The notes beneath the pieces were generated by a model. It ran no database searches and was not told where the DNA came from. It saw only the letters and a program-made list of their open reading frames with translations. Shown here piece by piece: positions 1-9,644 of a DNA stretch of 64,000 nucleotides. Both the position numbers and the translations under genes were made by a program. The DNA lies in contig JAAXKQ010000016.1 in NCBI GenBank assembly GCA_025612245.1, forward strand, positions 1 to 64,000. The letters run 5' to 3'. How positions within the stretch are numbered: position 1 is the stretch's first letter; each line of letters starts with the position of its first letter. Source of the stretch: Ignavibacteria bacterium (lineage in GTDB: Bacteria; Bacteroidota; Ignavibacteria; Ignavibacteriales; SURF-24).

Positions 1-11
1 AGGTAGTTCGT

Positions 12-806
12 TTGAATCTCAGGCTGATAAGCTTTTTAAGAAAATTAATGTCTCTTAGAGGCAGTAAATCAAAGTTCCAGAATTATCCGGAGAATTTTGC
101 CAAAATCCTCGCTGAAAAACTGCGTAACCTTGAAAAGCTTATCGGCTATAAGATAAAAGACCCCACCTTTTACGTAAAGGCTATTACTCACCGCTCTTAT
201 TCCGAGTTTACAGACTATCACCTGAGGAGCAATGAACGCCTGGAGTTTCTGGGCGATTCGGTGCTCGGACTCATCATCGGCGAATACGTCTTTAAGGATT
301 TTCCGAATAAGGACGAGGGATTCCTCACAAAAACTCGCTCACAGCTGGTAAACCGCGCTGCACTGGCCAGCGCCGCAGCAAAGATTAACCTCCTGGATTA
401 TATGCTGGTTGCAAATAACTTCATCGGCAACTCGGATAAAGGAGCGCAGTCCATCATTTCAAATGCCCTGGAGGCTTTAATAGGGGCTATTTACGTGGAC
501 GCGGGACTTGAAGCCGCTAAAAAGTTCGTGGAAAAGGTAATTGTTGAGCCTGGAATTAAAGACGGACTCTTCCTCGTCGACAGGAACTTCAAAAGTCAGC
601 TCCTGGAATTTACACAGGCACACAAGCTTGAAAACCCGACCTATAAGCTCATTAAGGAAGAAGGCCCTAACCACAATAAGATCTTTACCATTGAAGTTCT
701 GGTCGACAATATCAGCTACGGCCTGGGCGAGGGTAAAAACAAGAAGACGGCAGAACAGAATGCCGCGCAGGATGCCCTGGTGAAAATAGGCGAACATAAG
801 CAGTAA
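12..806 (+). CDS. rnc: Ribonuclease III
   Basis: Endoribonuclease that cuts double-stranded RNA, acting in rRNA maturation and mRNA turnover in the cytoplasm. The RNase III signature NERLEFLGD lies at residues 74-82, with the metal-binding Asp82 and a second catalytic Glu at about 154 in ALEALIGAIYVDAG. A C-terminal double-stranded RNA-binding domain covers about 192-262. The open frame starts with TTG at 12; the ATG at 48 (residue 13) is an alternative start, and the window edge hides any upstream signal. Length of 250-264 residues is normal for the family. Both domains are complete, so function is secure; only the start is uncertain. Confidence 0.95.
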   Translation: MNLRLISFLRKLMSLRGSKSKFQNYPENFAKILAEKLRNLEKLIGYKIKDPTFYVKAITHRSYSEFTDYHLRSNERLEFLGDSVLGLIIGEYVFKDFPNKDEGFLTKTRSQLVNRAALASAAAKINLLDYMLVANNFIGNSDKGAQSIISNALEALIGAIYVDAGLEAAKKFVEKVIVEPGIKDGLFLVDRNFKSQLLEFTQAHKLENPTYKLIKEEGPNHNKIFTIEVLVDNISYGLGEGKNKKTAEQNAAQDALVKIGEHKQ

Positions 807-1009
807 TAAATGGAACTATCCCGAAAGTCCCGTCGCTGAAAAACAAATTCTCCTTCATATATACCATATATATTTTACACAAGAAACCCGCATGCTTGTA
901 GAGTAGGGCACTAATTTATTTAAAACCAATTAATGCAGGATTTCTTATATTTACACAATGAAATTTTGTGTTTCCTAAAAACTATTCAAAACTAGAGAGA
1001 ATTATCTAT

Positions 1010-3898
1010 ATGAAAAACTTTGAATTTACCGATAAGTTTGTGGACAGACATATCGGACCGGGTAAAGATGAGATCGACGAGATGCTCCATACCATCGGTG
1101 CAGGTTCACTTGAGGCCTTGGTGGAGGAAACAATTCCTTCTTCGATCAGACTCGAAAACGGGTTAAAACTGAGCGAGCCTTTGAGCGAATACCAGTTTTT
1201 GAAAGAGCTTAGGGAGATTGCAAAGAAGAACAAGATTTATAAGTCTTATATCGGAATGGGATATTATAATACAATCCTGCCCCCCGTAATTCAGCGTAAC
1301 ATACTGGAAAACCCGGGCTGGTATACGCAGTATACCCCCTACCAGGCTGAAATCTCACAGGGCAGGCTTGAGGCGCTTATTAACTTCCAGACGATGATTA
1401 TTGACCTTACGGGAATGGAAATCGCTAACGCTTCACTTCTCGATGAAGCTACTTCGGCCGCTGAGGCCATGATAATGCTTTTCCACCAGAGGAAAAATAA
1501 AGCAGCAGATACGTTCTTCGTCTCCGGGGAGTGTTTCCCGCAGACAATTGACGTCCTTAAGACAAGAAGCAATCCCCTTGGAATAAAACTCCTTATCGGT
1601 GATCACAAGACGCTTGAACTCAATGAAAATATATTCGGTATGCTCCTGCAGTATCCTGCCGGGAACGGTGAAATCTACGACTACAGCAAGCTCATAGAGC
1701 AGGCACACGAAAAATCAATCTATAGCTGTGTGGCAGCAGACCTGCTGAGCCTGACGCTATTAACGCCTCCGGGTGAATTCGGTGCAGACGTTGTCGTCGG
1801 TTCCACACAGCGCTTCGGCGTTCCTATGGGCTACGGTGGACCTCATGCGGCTTACTTTGCAGTCAAAGATGAATTTAAGAGATCCATGCCTGGCAGAATT
1901 ATTGGAATTTCCATAGACGCCCAGGGCAATAAGGCTTACCGGCTGGCCCTACAGACCAGGGAACAGCACATTAGAAGGGAGAAAGCTACAAGCAACATCT
2001 GTACTGCACAGGTGCTCCTTGCAATCATGGCCGGCATGTACGCCGTATATCATGGACCAAAAGGACTCAAGGCAATTGCCGAAAGAATTAACGGCCTTAC
2101 TTCAGCCCTCGAAAACGGTCTTAAAAGGCTGGGATACAGCCAGACGAACTCAAACTATTTCGACACACTCAGAATTGAAGTTGAAAAGAAGAAACAGTCC
2201 GAAATTAGAAAGCTTGCACTTAAGACCGGCATGAACTTCAACTATATTGGTAAAGACGCAATCGGAATTTCCCTCGATGAGACCACGGAAATTCAGGACA
2301 TTGAAAATATACTGGAAGTCTTTGCAAAGGCTTCGGGCAGGCAGGACACGCTCTTAATAGAAAGCCTGGGTGAAGGGGCAAATAACTCAATAATGCCTGG
2401 CTTAAAGAGAAAATCCCCGTACCTGCTCGAAAGGGTATTTAACGTTTACCACGCAGAGCATGAAATGATGCGCTACATCAAGGCACTGGAGAAAAGGGAT
2501 CTTTCACTTACAACTTCAATGATACCACTCGGCTCCTGCACGATGAAGCTGAATCCGGCAGCTGCCATGCTGGGTCTTACATTCGAAGAGTTCACCTCTC
2601 TGCATCCTTTTGTCCCTGAAGACCAGGCAGAAGGCTATCAGATTGTAATCAGGGAACTCGAGAAAGCTCTTTGTGAAATAACCGGGTTTGCCGGCGTCTC
2701 GCTGCAGCCAAATTCAGGCGCACAGGGAGAGTACTCGGGACTCATGGTCATAAGGCAGTACCACATAAATAATGGCAACAGCCACAGGAACGTAGTCATA
2801 ATTCCATCTTCAGCACACGGAACCAATCCCGCAAGCGCAGTAATGGCGGGTAACAGGGTTGTTGTTACAAACTGCAACGATAAGGGAAACATAGACCTTG
2901 AAGACCTTAGGAAGAAAGTAGAGGAAAACAAGGATAACCTTGCAGCCCTTATGGTTACCTATCCCTCAACTCACGGTGTCTTTGAGGAGGATATTAAGGC
3001 ACTTTGCGACCTTGTTCACAGTTACGGCGGACTGGTTTATATGGACGGGGCAAACATGAACGCCCAGGTGGGCCTTACAAGTCCCAGGAGCATAGGTGCG
3101 GATATATGCCACCTGAACCTGCACAAGACCTTTGCAATTCCCCACGGAGGCGGAGGTCCGGGTGTAGGCCCAATTGTAGCTTCAGAAAAGCTCGTCCCGT
3201 TCCTTCCGGGCCATTCAGTTGTAAAGCTCGGAGGCGAAAAGGCAATCCACGCCGTCTCGGCGGCCCCGTGGGGAAGCGCAAACGTGCTTGTCATCTCGTA
3301 CGCCTATATCAGGATGATGGGTCCAGAAGGCCTCAGGCGAGCAAGCGAGGGCGCAATTCTTAATGCCAACTACATCAAGTCGCGCCTTGAACCTTACTAT
3401 AAAGTCCTCTATACGGGGAAGAACGGCAGGGTTGCCCATGAACTGATATTCGACATGCACCAGTTTAAGGCTTCAGCCGGAGTGGACGTTGAGGATATAG
3501 CAAAGCGCCTCATGGATTACGGTTTCCACGCTCCTACGGTTTCTTTCCCGGTGCACGATACACTCATGGTTGAGCCAACCGAAAGCGAATCCAAGGCAGA
3601 GCTTGACCGCTTCTGTGAGGCCATGATCTCGATCAGGAATGAAATTAAGGACATTGAGCTTGGACAGGCCGACAAGGCAGATAACCTGCTTAAAAATGCT
3701 CCTCATACGGCAATGGTGGTTACTGCGGACGAGTGGAAGCACGCTTATTCAAGAGAAAAAGCGGCTTTCCCGACTGAGTGGACCGTCTCCAACAAGTTCT
3801 GGCCGAGCGTTGGAAGAATTAACAACGCCTACGGCGACAGGAATCTTGTCTGCACGTGTGAACCAATCAGTTCGTACCAGGAGGAACCAGCTTCTTAA
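1010..3898 (+). CDS. gcvP: Glycine dehydrogenase (decarboxylating), P protein of the glycine cleavage system
   Basis: PLP-dependent decarboxylation of glycine, passing the aminomethyl group to lipoyl-GcvH; the first step of the glycine cleavage system. The protein is the long single-chain form (about 962 residues) with both P1-like and P2-like halves, not the split GcvPA/GcvPB form. The PLP lysine is Lys706 in [16 protein letters not shown]. The N terminus has the family motif [12 protein letters not shown] at 968 would add 14 residues, but the ATG at 1010 follows an AGAGAGAA Shine-Dalgarno-like stretch and matches the usual family start. gcvT and gcvH are not next to it. The 200 bases upstream are AT-rich and hold no other gene. 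Confidence 0.95.
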   Translation: MKNFEFTDKFVDRHIGPGKDEIDEMLHTIGAGSLEALVEETIPSSIRLENGLKLSEPLSEYQFLKELREIAKKNKIYKSYIGMGYYNTILPPVIQRNILENPGWYTQYTPYQAEISQGRLEALINFQTMIIDLTGMEIANASLLDEATSAAEAMIMLFHQRKNKAADTFFVSGECFPQTIDVLKTRSNPLGIKLLIGDHKTLELNENIFGMLLQYPAGNGEIYDYSKLIEQAHEKSIYSCVAADLLSLTLLTPPGEFGADVVVGSTQRFGVPMGYGGPHAAYFAVKDEFKRSMPGRIIGISIDAQGNKAYRLALQTREQHIRREKATSNICTAQVLLAIMAGMYAVYHGPKGLKAIAERINGLTSALENGLKRLGYSQTNSNYFDTLRIEVEKKKQSEIRKLALKTGMNFNYIGKDAIGISLDETTEIQDIENILEVFAKASGRQDTLLIESLGEGANNSIMPGLKRKSPYLLERVFNVYHAEHEMMRYIKALEKRDLSLTTSMIPLGSCTMKLNPAAAMLGLTFEEFTSLHPFVPEDQAEGYQIVIRELEKALCEITGFAGVSLQPNSGAQGEYSGLMVIRQYHINNGNSHRNVVIIPSSAHGTNPASAVMAGNRVVVTNCNDKGNIDLEDLRKKVEENKDNLAALMVTYPSTHGVFEEDIKALCDLVHSYGGLVYMDGANMNAQVGLTSPRSIGADICHLNLHKTFAIPHGGGGPGVGPIVASEKLVPFLPGHSVVKLGGEKAIHAVSAAPWGSANVLVISYAYIRMMGPEGLRRASEGAILNANYIKSRLEPYYKVLYTGKNGRVAHELIFDMHQFKASAGVDVEDIAKRLMDYGFHAPTVSFPVHDTLMVEPTESESKAELDRFCEAMISIRNEIKDIELGQADKADNLLKNAPHTAMVVTADEWKHAYSREKAAFPTEWTVSNKFWPSVGRINNAYGDRNLVCTCEPISSYQEEPAS

Positions 3899-3935
3899 GA
3901 TTTTTTGTTATCTTAGTATAGGAAGCCATTTTTTT

Positions 3936-3963
3936 ACAGGGTGAAGCGCCCGCTTCACCCTGT
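3936..3963 (+). terminator. Strong hairpin after gcvP
   Basis: ACAGGGTGAAGCG (3936-3948) pairs perfectly with CGCTTCACCCTGT (3951-3963), so the stem is up to 13 bp with a very small loop. A T-run precedes it rather than follows it on the plus strand, so it is not a textbook intrinsic terminator. Its position just after gcvP makes termination or 3' end protection the likeliest role. Confidence 0.45.
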
Positions 3964-4038
3964 ATAGTTTCAAGACAGGGGCTTCATCTTTACAAAAGAA
4001 GCAAAGAATTAACCTTTGGCTTAAAGGAAAGGAGCAGT

Positions 4039-4431
4039 ATGAGGTCCATTTGTGATATCTTAAAGGAATCCCGAAATATTGCCGTAGTTGGAATCTCCAA
4101 TAAACCCGGAAGGGATAGCGGCAGAATTGCACAATACCTGAAAGATGAAGGGTATAACGTCGTAGGGGTTAATCCTTTGGTTAAGGAGTTCCCGGGCATC
4201 AAAGTCTATTCTTCCTTAAAAGAGGTCCCTTTCAAGATAGATATAGTTGACGTATTCAGGCGTTCTGAGGCCATTCCGGAAATAATGCCGGATGTGCTGG
4301 AAGTTAAACCCAGGGTCTTGTGGCTCCAGCTGGGCATTAGAAACGACGAGGCTGTAGCCCCGGCATCTGACCTCGGAATTGAGACAATTCAGGATAAATG
4401 CATACTTGTTGAGCACCGGTTCTGCCGGTAA
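4039..4431 (+). CDS. CoA-binding domain protein (YccU-like)
   Basis: Small stand-alone Rossmann-type CoA-binding protein (CoA_binding_2 family, 130 residues). The N-terminal nucleotide-binding stretch AVVGISNKPGRDSGRIAQYL and the middle segment VDVFRRSEAIPEI followed by LWLQLGI are characteristic. The family is widespread and related to the CoA-binding half of succinyl-CoA synthetase, but its cellular role is not settled. It begins with ATG after AAAGGAAAGGAGCAG, a strong ribosome-binding site. The gene stands alone between gcvP and an outer-membrane protein gene. The family assignment is firm; the function is unknown. Confidence 0.85.
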   Translation: MRSICDILKESRNIAVVGISNKPGRDSGRIAQYLKDEGYNVVGVNPLVKEFPGIKVYSSLKEVPFKIDIVDVFRRSEAIPEIMPDVLEVKPRVLWLQLGIRNDEAVAPASDLGIETIQDKCILVEHRFCR

Positions 4432-4643
4432 TGCCTGAAAAGATGTTACAGGGCTAAGAGGCTTCAGTATTTTTTTTAGTCTTTTGCCTTGGCTTTATAC
4501 ACACATATATATGCGATACCCGCCTTTTTAAGTGTGCGTGTAAATGCTTCATATTTTGCTTTATTGTGTGTGTCTATGTGTGCGGGGTATCAGACATAAA
4601 ACATTATTTCAGTTAAGGACTTATTAAATTTAACGGAGGCGCC

Positions 4644-6011
4644 CTGAAATTTGTAATTCTCGCACTTGCTGTTTTGATGCTTTGCAGTGCTTCATCATTT
4701 TCCTACAGTAGTTCCGCCGCTCCGGACAATTTAACTTTACATAGCTCATTGCAGGACAGCCTCAGACAAAAAGAGATTACCGTAAGAGTCGACAGCATTG
4801 TTATCTACGGCAACAAAGTCACTGAAGCCGACGTAATCCTGCAGGAGCTGACCTTCAAAAAAGGGGATTTTGTCAGCGAAAAGATTCTTTCCTACAACAG
4901 GGAAAGGGTCTACAGCCTGGGCCTTTTTACGAACGTCAATATATTCCCGATCTTCAGGGACAGCCTCGCCTTTGTCGTCATAAATGTAAAAGAAAGCTGG
5001 TACGTCTGGCCAATCCCGGTCCTGGACATAAAGGATAACATGATAAAAAGGACTACCTACGGGCTTTACCTGCAGTTTAAGAACTTCCGCGGGAAAAACG
5101 AGACCTTAACTGCCAGCGCGAGCTTCGGCTATGACCCCAGTTTCGGCATTTCATACTACAGACCCTGGCTTTTAAGGGAAGATAATATTTTCTTATCAGT
5201 AAATCTTTTCTACAGGAGTCCCGTCAACAAGAGCATGATTGCCGAAAGGCTTTACGGTGAATCCTTCAGCCAGAGGATCTATACCGGCGATCTTACGATT
5301 GGAAAACGCTTTGACCTTTTCAACGTGGCGGGCATCTGGGCGGGCTACGACTATATAGAAACCCCCAGGTTTATTCCCGGCATTTCCGCTTCAGACCAGC
5401 GCATAGACAGGCTCCCGAGGGCCGGAATAAGCTACACCTTCGACAGCAGGAACCTCAAGCAGTTCCCTGACTCGGGGCTTTATGTGGCGGCGACTTATGA
5501 ACACAAGGGCTTCGGCCTGAATAACATCAACTATGCCGCCGCAAAGCTTGATCTAAGGAGCTACTACAGGCTCCTCGGCGACCTGACGGGTAAATGGAGG
5601 CTTGCCTCCAGGGCCACAATGGGCCCAAATATACCATATTACGACTACTCAATACTTGGCTCGCTGGAAAAGGTAAGAGGGCACTATAACGAGATAAGGG
5701 AAGGACATTTCTTTTATCTGGCTTCGGCAGAATTGAAGTACCCGATCATAAAGGAATGGAATTTCTCAATAAAGCTGCCCTTACTTCCGCAACAGCTTAC
5801 GAGCTACAGAATCGCGGTCTTTACGAATATCTTTGGCGATACCGGCGCCGTACAGGATAGAAACACTAAACTTGGCCTGAGGGACTTTTATTCCGGTTAT
5901 GGCGCTGGGCTGACGCTGCTTCTTCTGCCATATAACGTCATCAGGTTTGAATATGCATTAAATGAATTAAGACAGGGAGAGTTGCTTTTTGGTTTCGGAT
6001 TTTCTTTCTAA
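4644..6011 (+). CDS. Omp85/BamA-like outer-membrane protein with one POTRA domain
   Basis: Outer-membrane beta-barrel of the Omp85 superfamily (D15 surface antigen type). A single POTRA-like domain sits near residues 40-125 (VDSIVIYGNKVTEADVI onward) and a barrel fills the rest, ending in a C-terminal Phe (FGFGFSF) as outer-membrane proteins do. It is far shorter than BamA, which has five POTRA domains, so it is an accessory member. An ATG exists at 4677, but a CTG at 4644 lies four bases after GGAGG and adds KFVILALAVL, completing a good signal peptide; the CTG is therefore the chosen start. The 3' end overlaps rsmE by 23 bases. Confidence 0.8.
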   Translation: MKFVILALAVLMLCSASSFSYSSSAAPDNLTLHSSLQDSLRQKEITVRVDSIVIYGNKVTEADVILQELTFKKGDFVSEKILSYNRERVYSLGLFTNVNIFPIFRDSLAFVVINVKESWYVWPIPVLDIKDNMIKRTTYGLYLQFKNFRGKNETLTASASFGYDPSFGISYYRPWLLREDNIFLSVNLFYRSPVNKSMIAERLYGESFSQRIYTGDLTIGKRFDLFNVAGIWAGYDYIETPRFIPGISASDQRIDRLPRAGISYTFDSRNLKQFPDSGLYVAATYEHKGFGLNNINYAAAKLDLRSYYRLLGDLTGKWRLASRATMGPNIPYYDYSILGSLEKVRGHYNEIREGHFFYLASAELKYPIIKEWNFSIKLPLLPQQLTSYRIAVFTNIFGDTGAVQDRNTKLGLRDFYSGYGAGLTLLLLPYNVIRFEYALNELRQGELLFGFGFSF

Positions 6012-6717
6012 CGTTGAATTATACTACACGCCTGCTTCCAGTGTAAAAGGAAGCGAGCTTTTTATCTCGGGCGAAGAGTCTGAGCACATTTCGCGCGTAA
6101 TGAGGCATTCTGTCGGAGACGAGCTTTATGTGACTGACGGGGAGGGACGGATATTCCTCAGCGGCATCACGGAGTTAAGAAAGGACCTTGTCAGGTGCGA
6201 GATATTTTCAGAAAGGATTTATGAGAACAGGCTCAAAAACATTTATTTCTGCCTGGCAAAACTTAAGAGTACCGACAGGTTTGAATTTGCGCTGGAGAAA
6301 AGTGTTGAGCTTGGAATAACGAATTTTATCGTCTTTGATTCCGCCAGAACCGTTCCCAAAGGAGGAAAGCCTGAGCGCTGGCAGAAGGTTTTGATCTCGT
6401 CCATGAAACAGTCCTTAAGAAGCTTCCTGCCTGTGGTCTCTACGGCGTCTTCAATTGCAGAGATGATGGCGCTGCCGGGAGAGAAAATTGTTTTTGAGCA
6501 GGATGCAAAGCTGAGCTTCAGGCAGTTCCGTCCGCAGGAGGATAAGAACTACTACTTCATATTCGGGCCTGAAGGGGGACTGGATAAAAAAGAGCTTTCG
6601 ATGTTCAGTGAAGAGAACTCATACTTTCTGACGGAAAACCGCCTAAGGAGTGAGACGGCTGTTGTAACGGCGGCATCCATCCTGTCATTTAATCAGCAGC
6701 ATCATTTTGCGCCTTAA
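5989..6717 (+). CDS. rsmE: 16S rRNA (uracil-1498-N3)-methyltransferase
   Basis: SPOUT-class methyltransferase that makes m3U1498 in 16S rRNA using S-adenosylmethionine. Diagnostic motifs are GPEGG at residues 193-197 and LRSETA at 219-224, which form the knotted cofactor site. The N-terminal part (ISGEESEHISRVMR) matches the PUA-like RNA-binding domain. The start is a TTG at 5989 inside the end of the preceding gene, with AGGGAGA eight bases upstream, implying translational coupling. Length of 242 residues is normal. Identification is firm; the start codon is inferred. Confidence 0.93.
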   Translation: MVSDFLSNVELYYTPASSVKGSELFISGEESEHISRVMRHSVGDELYVTDGEGRIFLSGITELRKDLVRCEIFSERIYENRLKNIYFCLAKLKSTDRFEFALEKSVELGITNFIVFDSARTVPKGGKPERWQKVLISSMKQSLRSFLPVVSTASSIAEMMALPGEKIVFEQDAKLSFRQFRPQEDKNYYFIFGPEGGLDKKELSMFSEENSYFLTENRLRSETAVVTAASILSFNQQHHFAP

Positions 6718-6773
6718 GGCGCAGCCTCCACTCAAAGCAGTGTCCGTGAAGAGATTTTTCTCTGCGTGGGCCT

Positions 6774-6795
6774 CAACTCCCCTGCAGGGGAGTTG
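6774..6795. repeat. Perfect 22-base palindrome after rsmE
   Basis: CAACTCCCCTG followed by its exact reverse complement, centred on a CTGCAG site, with a C7A8 homopolymer junction just after it (6797-6811). It could end rsmE transcription, although no T-run follows on the plus strand. Confidence 0.4.
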
Positions 6796-6965
6796 GCCCC
6801 CCCAAAAAAAACTTATTGACCCCCAGAACCTTTTCCCTTCCCCAACCTTGACCTATAACACGCTTTCCTCAATCTATCCGGCAATTTACACCATCTGAAT
6901 CCTTTGTTCATCTTTTGCATCCGAAATAAGAAGCAGTGATCCTGCTCACAGTGTAGTTTAGTCAG

Positions 6966-6993
6966 TTGACATTATAAGCGAATACTTTATCTT
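6966..6993 (+). promoter_or_regulatory. Possible sigma-70 promoter for the exopolysaccharide locus
   Basis: TTGACA at 6966-6971 is a perfect -35 box. Sixteen bases later TATCTT (6988-6993) matches four of six positions of TATAAT. It is the best candidate between rsmE and the first exopolysaccharide gene, and would give a long structured leader. Confidence 0.35.
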
Positions 6994-7274
6994 TTAATTA
7001 AAGAGCCAGAGTAAGGTCGTTACTGGAAGAAATGAGCCAGCAAGTATTTCTTCCTTTAATATAAATACCTTGGGCAGCAAAATGAGGGCGAGTTTCTGTT
7101 CCTTTAACGGAAACAATTTTTCTGCCCGCCTTTACTTAATTCAATTAAATACATTCATATAAATTTCCAAAAAATGCACGGAAGTCTGGTGGGAAAGTCA
7201 CTTGGTGTGACTTGCAGTGCGGAGCTATGAGTCTGAAAAGCCAGGATACGAAGATAAAGAAAAGGAAAGAAGGG

Positions 7275-9581
7275 ATGAACAACCACCACAAGCCTCAGAA
7301 TGAAGAACCTATGAGAATGACACACTTGTTGGAGATTATCTACAGGCAGAAATGGACGATAATTGTTACTTTTTTAACCGTGTTGAGTTTTGCCTTAATA
7401 TTTACGCTCCTTGAGAAGAAAGTCTACGAAGCCAACACTTCGATCATTGTAGATGAAAGCCAGGCCACACTGGCACTGGGCTTAGGCAACCCGGATTCAA
7501 AGACAGACAAGGTACAGATACAGGTGGAGGTCCTGCAGTCCAGGGACCTGATCTCGCACGTGGCAGACAAACTGCTCGAAAGAGTTTACATAGATCCCGA
7601 CCAGCAGAAAGATACGCTCCTGATTATTCGTGAGGCCAGGCAGCAGCAGAAGGTTACCGACTTTTCATCGCCAAAAATGCAGGAAGGCGTAATCAAGCAG
7701 CTCAGGAACTCCATGGAGCTGATGACAAAGAAGGGTATGAATGTAATTAAGCTTTCCTTTAGAAGTCACGACCCCAGGGAAGCTGCCCTGATTGCAAACA
7801 TGTTCATTGAAACCTACTATGAGCGTGACCTTAACCGCAGCCGCTCGAATTCTTCTGAGCTAAGGGCGTTTCTTGAACAGCAAAGCGCCATTAAAGCCAA
7901 AGACCTGTCCCGAAGCGATTCAGCCCTCCAGAACTACATGCAGAACAACAACGTAACGGCACTTGACGTTGAATCCAACATCACAAATAACAAGGTTGCC
8001 GCCCTCCAGAGCGAACTTGAATCCGCAGACATTGAATACCAGAAAAATAAGCTCCTGCTGGAGAGCTATAAAAAAGAGCTCGCAAGACTGAGCCCACAGG
8101 TGGCACAGAAAATTGTAAGCGGCGACGACCTCTACATCAAAGAACTTCAGCAGGAAATTGCTAAAAAGGAATCCCAGCTCGATATCTCAAAAATTGTAAG
8201 CAGCTCTGAGGCCCAGAGGCCGGAATATAAAAGCCAGCTTAACAAGACGAGCCGGGCAATTGACTCTTTACGCGCAATCCTCGACTCCAGGACAAAAGAC
8301 TACGTGAAGAGCTCAATGAATAACTATTCCATTACCGGATCCTCCGGCTCAACTGACCCGGGCAATATTATCTCAGAGCTCTCAGGACAGATTCAGAGCC
8401 TGCAGGTAAAACAGTCTGCCCTGGAACTGAACCGGAAAATGCTCTCTGCAAACCTCGGCAAGTACAACGGCAGGCTAAGCCGCCTTCCAAAGGAAAGCGT
8501 GACACTGGCAAAACTGCAGAGGGAAAGGGCATTCAATGAAAAGGTTGCCGAGGATCTTAAGGCCAAGTACCAGGAAGCCATGCTTGCCGAACGCTCCACA
8601 TTCGGCGAAATCCAGGTGCTCGACAAGGCTTCCGTTCCCCTTGAGCCGGTAAGCCCGAATGCAAAGTTCAACCTGATAATAGGGGGACTTGCGGGACTGA
8701 GCCTGGGCTTTATACTTGCCTTTATCTTTAACTTCGCTCACAATAAAGTCCATACCCCGAAAGACATTGAATACCTGGGCTTCCGACTGCTTTCCACTAT
8801 TCCTAAGCTGCAGCTGGAGCAGAAGCCTGCCAATAGGCTTCTTAAAGAGCACGGTGGAAAACCGGCCTCAACTAGCCTCGTTACGGCAAAAAATCCCAAC
8901 TCCGAAATTTATGAATCCTACCTCCGCCTTGGAATTAACCTGGCTTACAGCCTCATGGACAGGCGCTTCAAGTCGCTTTTAATTACAAGCGCCGGACCCG
9001 GAGCAGGCAAGAGCGCAACGGCAATAAACGTTTCGGTGACGCTGGCTAACCTGGGTAAATCGGTCCTGCTCGTGGATACAGACATAAGGCGGCCCGTAAT
9101 CCACAAGTATTTCAACAAGACCATGACTCCCGGGCTTACAGATTACCTCATGGAGCAGAAGCAGATTGAGGATATAATTCAGCCGACACTGGTCAAAGGC
9201 CTGGATATAATCACCTGCGGCGGAAAACTGTTAAACCCGTCGCTCATCCTTTCTTCCTCAAAGATGAGATACCTGGTTGAGGAGGATACAAACGGTTACG
9301 ACTTCATTATTTATGACGCTCCGCCCTTGAACCCGGTAACCGATGCAATTCACCTGGCAAAATTGGTCGATGAGGTCATATTGGTCGCAAGGGCTGAAAA
9401 GACGCAGGTCGATGAGCTAAAAAGAGCAAACGAGCTGCTTCAGCAGGTGGACGTTTCCGTAAGCGGGGTTGTGCTAAACGACTTCGACACCTCGAAGGCG
9501 CCTTTTTCCGGAAAACACTACGGTTACTACTCTTATAACGAAGACGTCCCAAAGAAAAGAAAATTCGGGAAGAAGATATGA
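7275..9581 (+). CDS. Polysaccharide co-polymerase / tyrosine autokinase (Wzc-like)
   Basis: Inner-membrane protein that sets chain length and is a bacterial tyrosine kinase for exopolysaccharide assembly and export. A Wzz domain with a first membrane helix (WTIIVTFLTVLSFALIF) is followed by a long periplasmic coiled-coil region and a second helix (LIIGGLAGLSLGFILAF). The cytoplasmic kinase has Walker A (SAGPGAGKSA), Walker A' (LLVDTDIRRP) and Walker B (IIYDAPP). The C terminus carries a Tyr cluster (HYGYYSY), the usual autophosphorylation site. Start choice: the open frame begins at a TTG (7212) inside a hairpin and has an ATG at 7227, but the ATG at 7275 follows AAAGGA at good spacing. It leads the operon. 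Confidence 0.93.
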   Translation: MNNHHKPQNEEPMRMTHLLEIIYRQKWTIIVTFLTVLSFALIFTLLEKKVYEANTSIIVDESQATLALGLGNPDSKTDKVQIQVEVLQSRDLISHVADKLLERVYIDPDQQKDTLLIIREARQQQKVTDFSSPKMQEGVIKQLRNSMELMTKKGMNVIKLSFRSHDPREAALIANMFIETYYERDLNRSRSNSSELRAFLEQQSAIKAKDLSRSDSALQNYMQNNNVTALDVESNITNNKVAALQSELESADIEYQKNKLLLESYKKELARLSPQVAQKIVSGDDLYIKELQQEIAKKESQLDISKIVSSSEAQRPEYKSQLNKTSRAIDSLRAILDSRTKDYVKSSMNNYSITGSSGSTDPGNIISELSGQIQSLQVKQSALELNRKMLSANLGKYNGRLSRLPKESVTLAKLQRERAFNEKVAEDLKAKYQEAMLAERSTFGEIQVLDKASVPLEPVSPNAKFNLIIGGLAGLSLGFILAFIFNFAHNKVHTPKDIEYLGFRLLSTIPKLQLEQKPANRLLKEHGGKPASTSLVTAKNPNSEIYESYLRLGINLAYSLMDRRFKSLLITSAGPGAGKSATAINVSVTLANLGKSVLLVDTDIRRPVIHKYFNKTMTPGLTDYLMEQKQIEDIIQPTLVKGLDIITCGGKLLNPSLILSSSKMRYLVEEDTNGYDFIIYDAPPLNPVTDAIHLAKLVDEVILVARAEKTQVDELKRANELLQQVDVSVSGVVLNDFDTSKAPFSGKHYGYYSYNEDVPKKRKFGKKI

Positions 9582-9644
9582 AACTCTTCCCATAGGCTTT
9601 GCAAATAAACATTCAAAATTAAGCATCATAAAATGAGGGGTAAA

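Larger units (their letters stand above)
6718..7274 (+). other. Intergenic leader upstream of the exopolysaccharide locus
   Basis: No convincing gene was seen here. The first part holds a 22-base palindrome and a C7A8 run. The second part, after a possible promoter at 6966, could form several hairpins: 7042-7049 with 7063-7071, 7071-7077 with 7122-7127, an inner GTTTC/GAAAC stem at 7092-7114, and AAGTCAC/GTGACTT at 7195-7213. A 5' untranslated region of about 280 bases is plausible. It does not match a riboswitch class that I recognise. Confidence 0.45.

Noticed and set aside
3004-3363. Plus-strand frame of 119 codons inside gcvP
   Set aside because: Out-of-frame overlap with the PLP-lysine region of gcvP; composition rich in Arg, Pro and Gly as expected of a shadow.
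6707-6898. 63-codon frame after rsmE
   Set aside because: It crosses the palindrome and the C7A8 run, has no ribosome-binding site, and gives a low-complexity translation.
7072-7127. Possible known riboswitch in the exopolysaccharide leader
   Set aside because: I compared it by eye with c-di-GMP and other common riboswitch consensus cores and found no match, so only a generic structured leader is reported.
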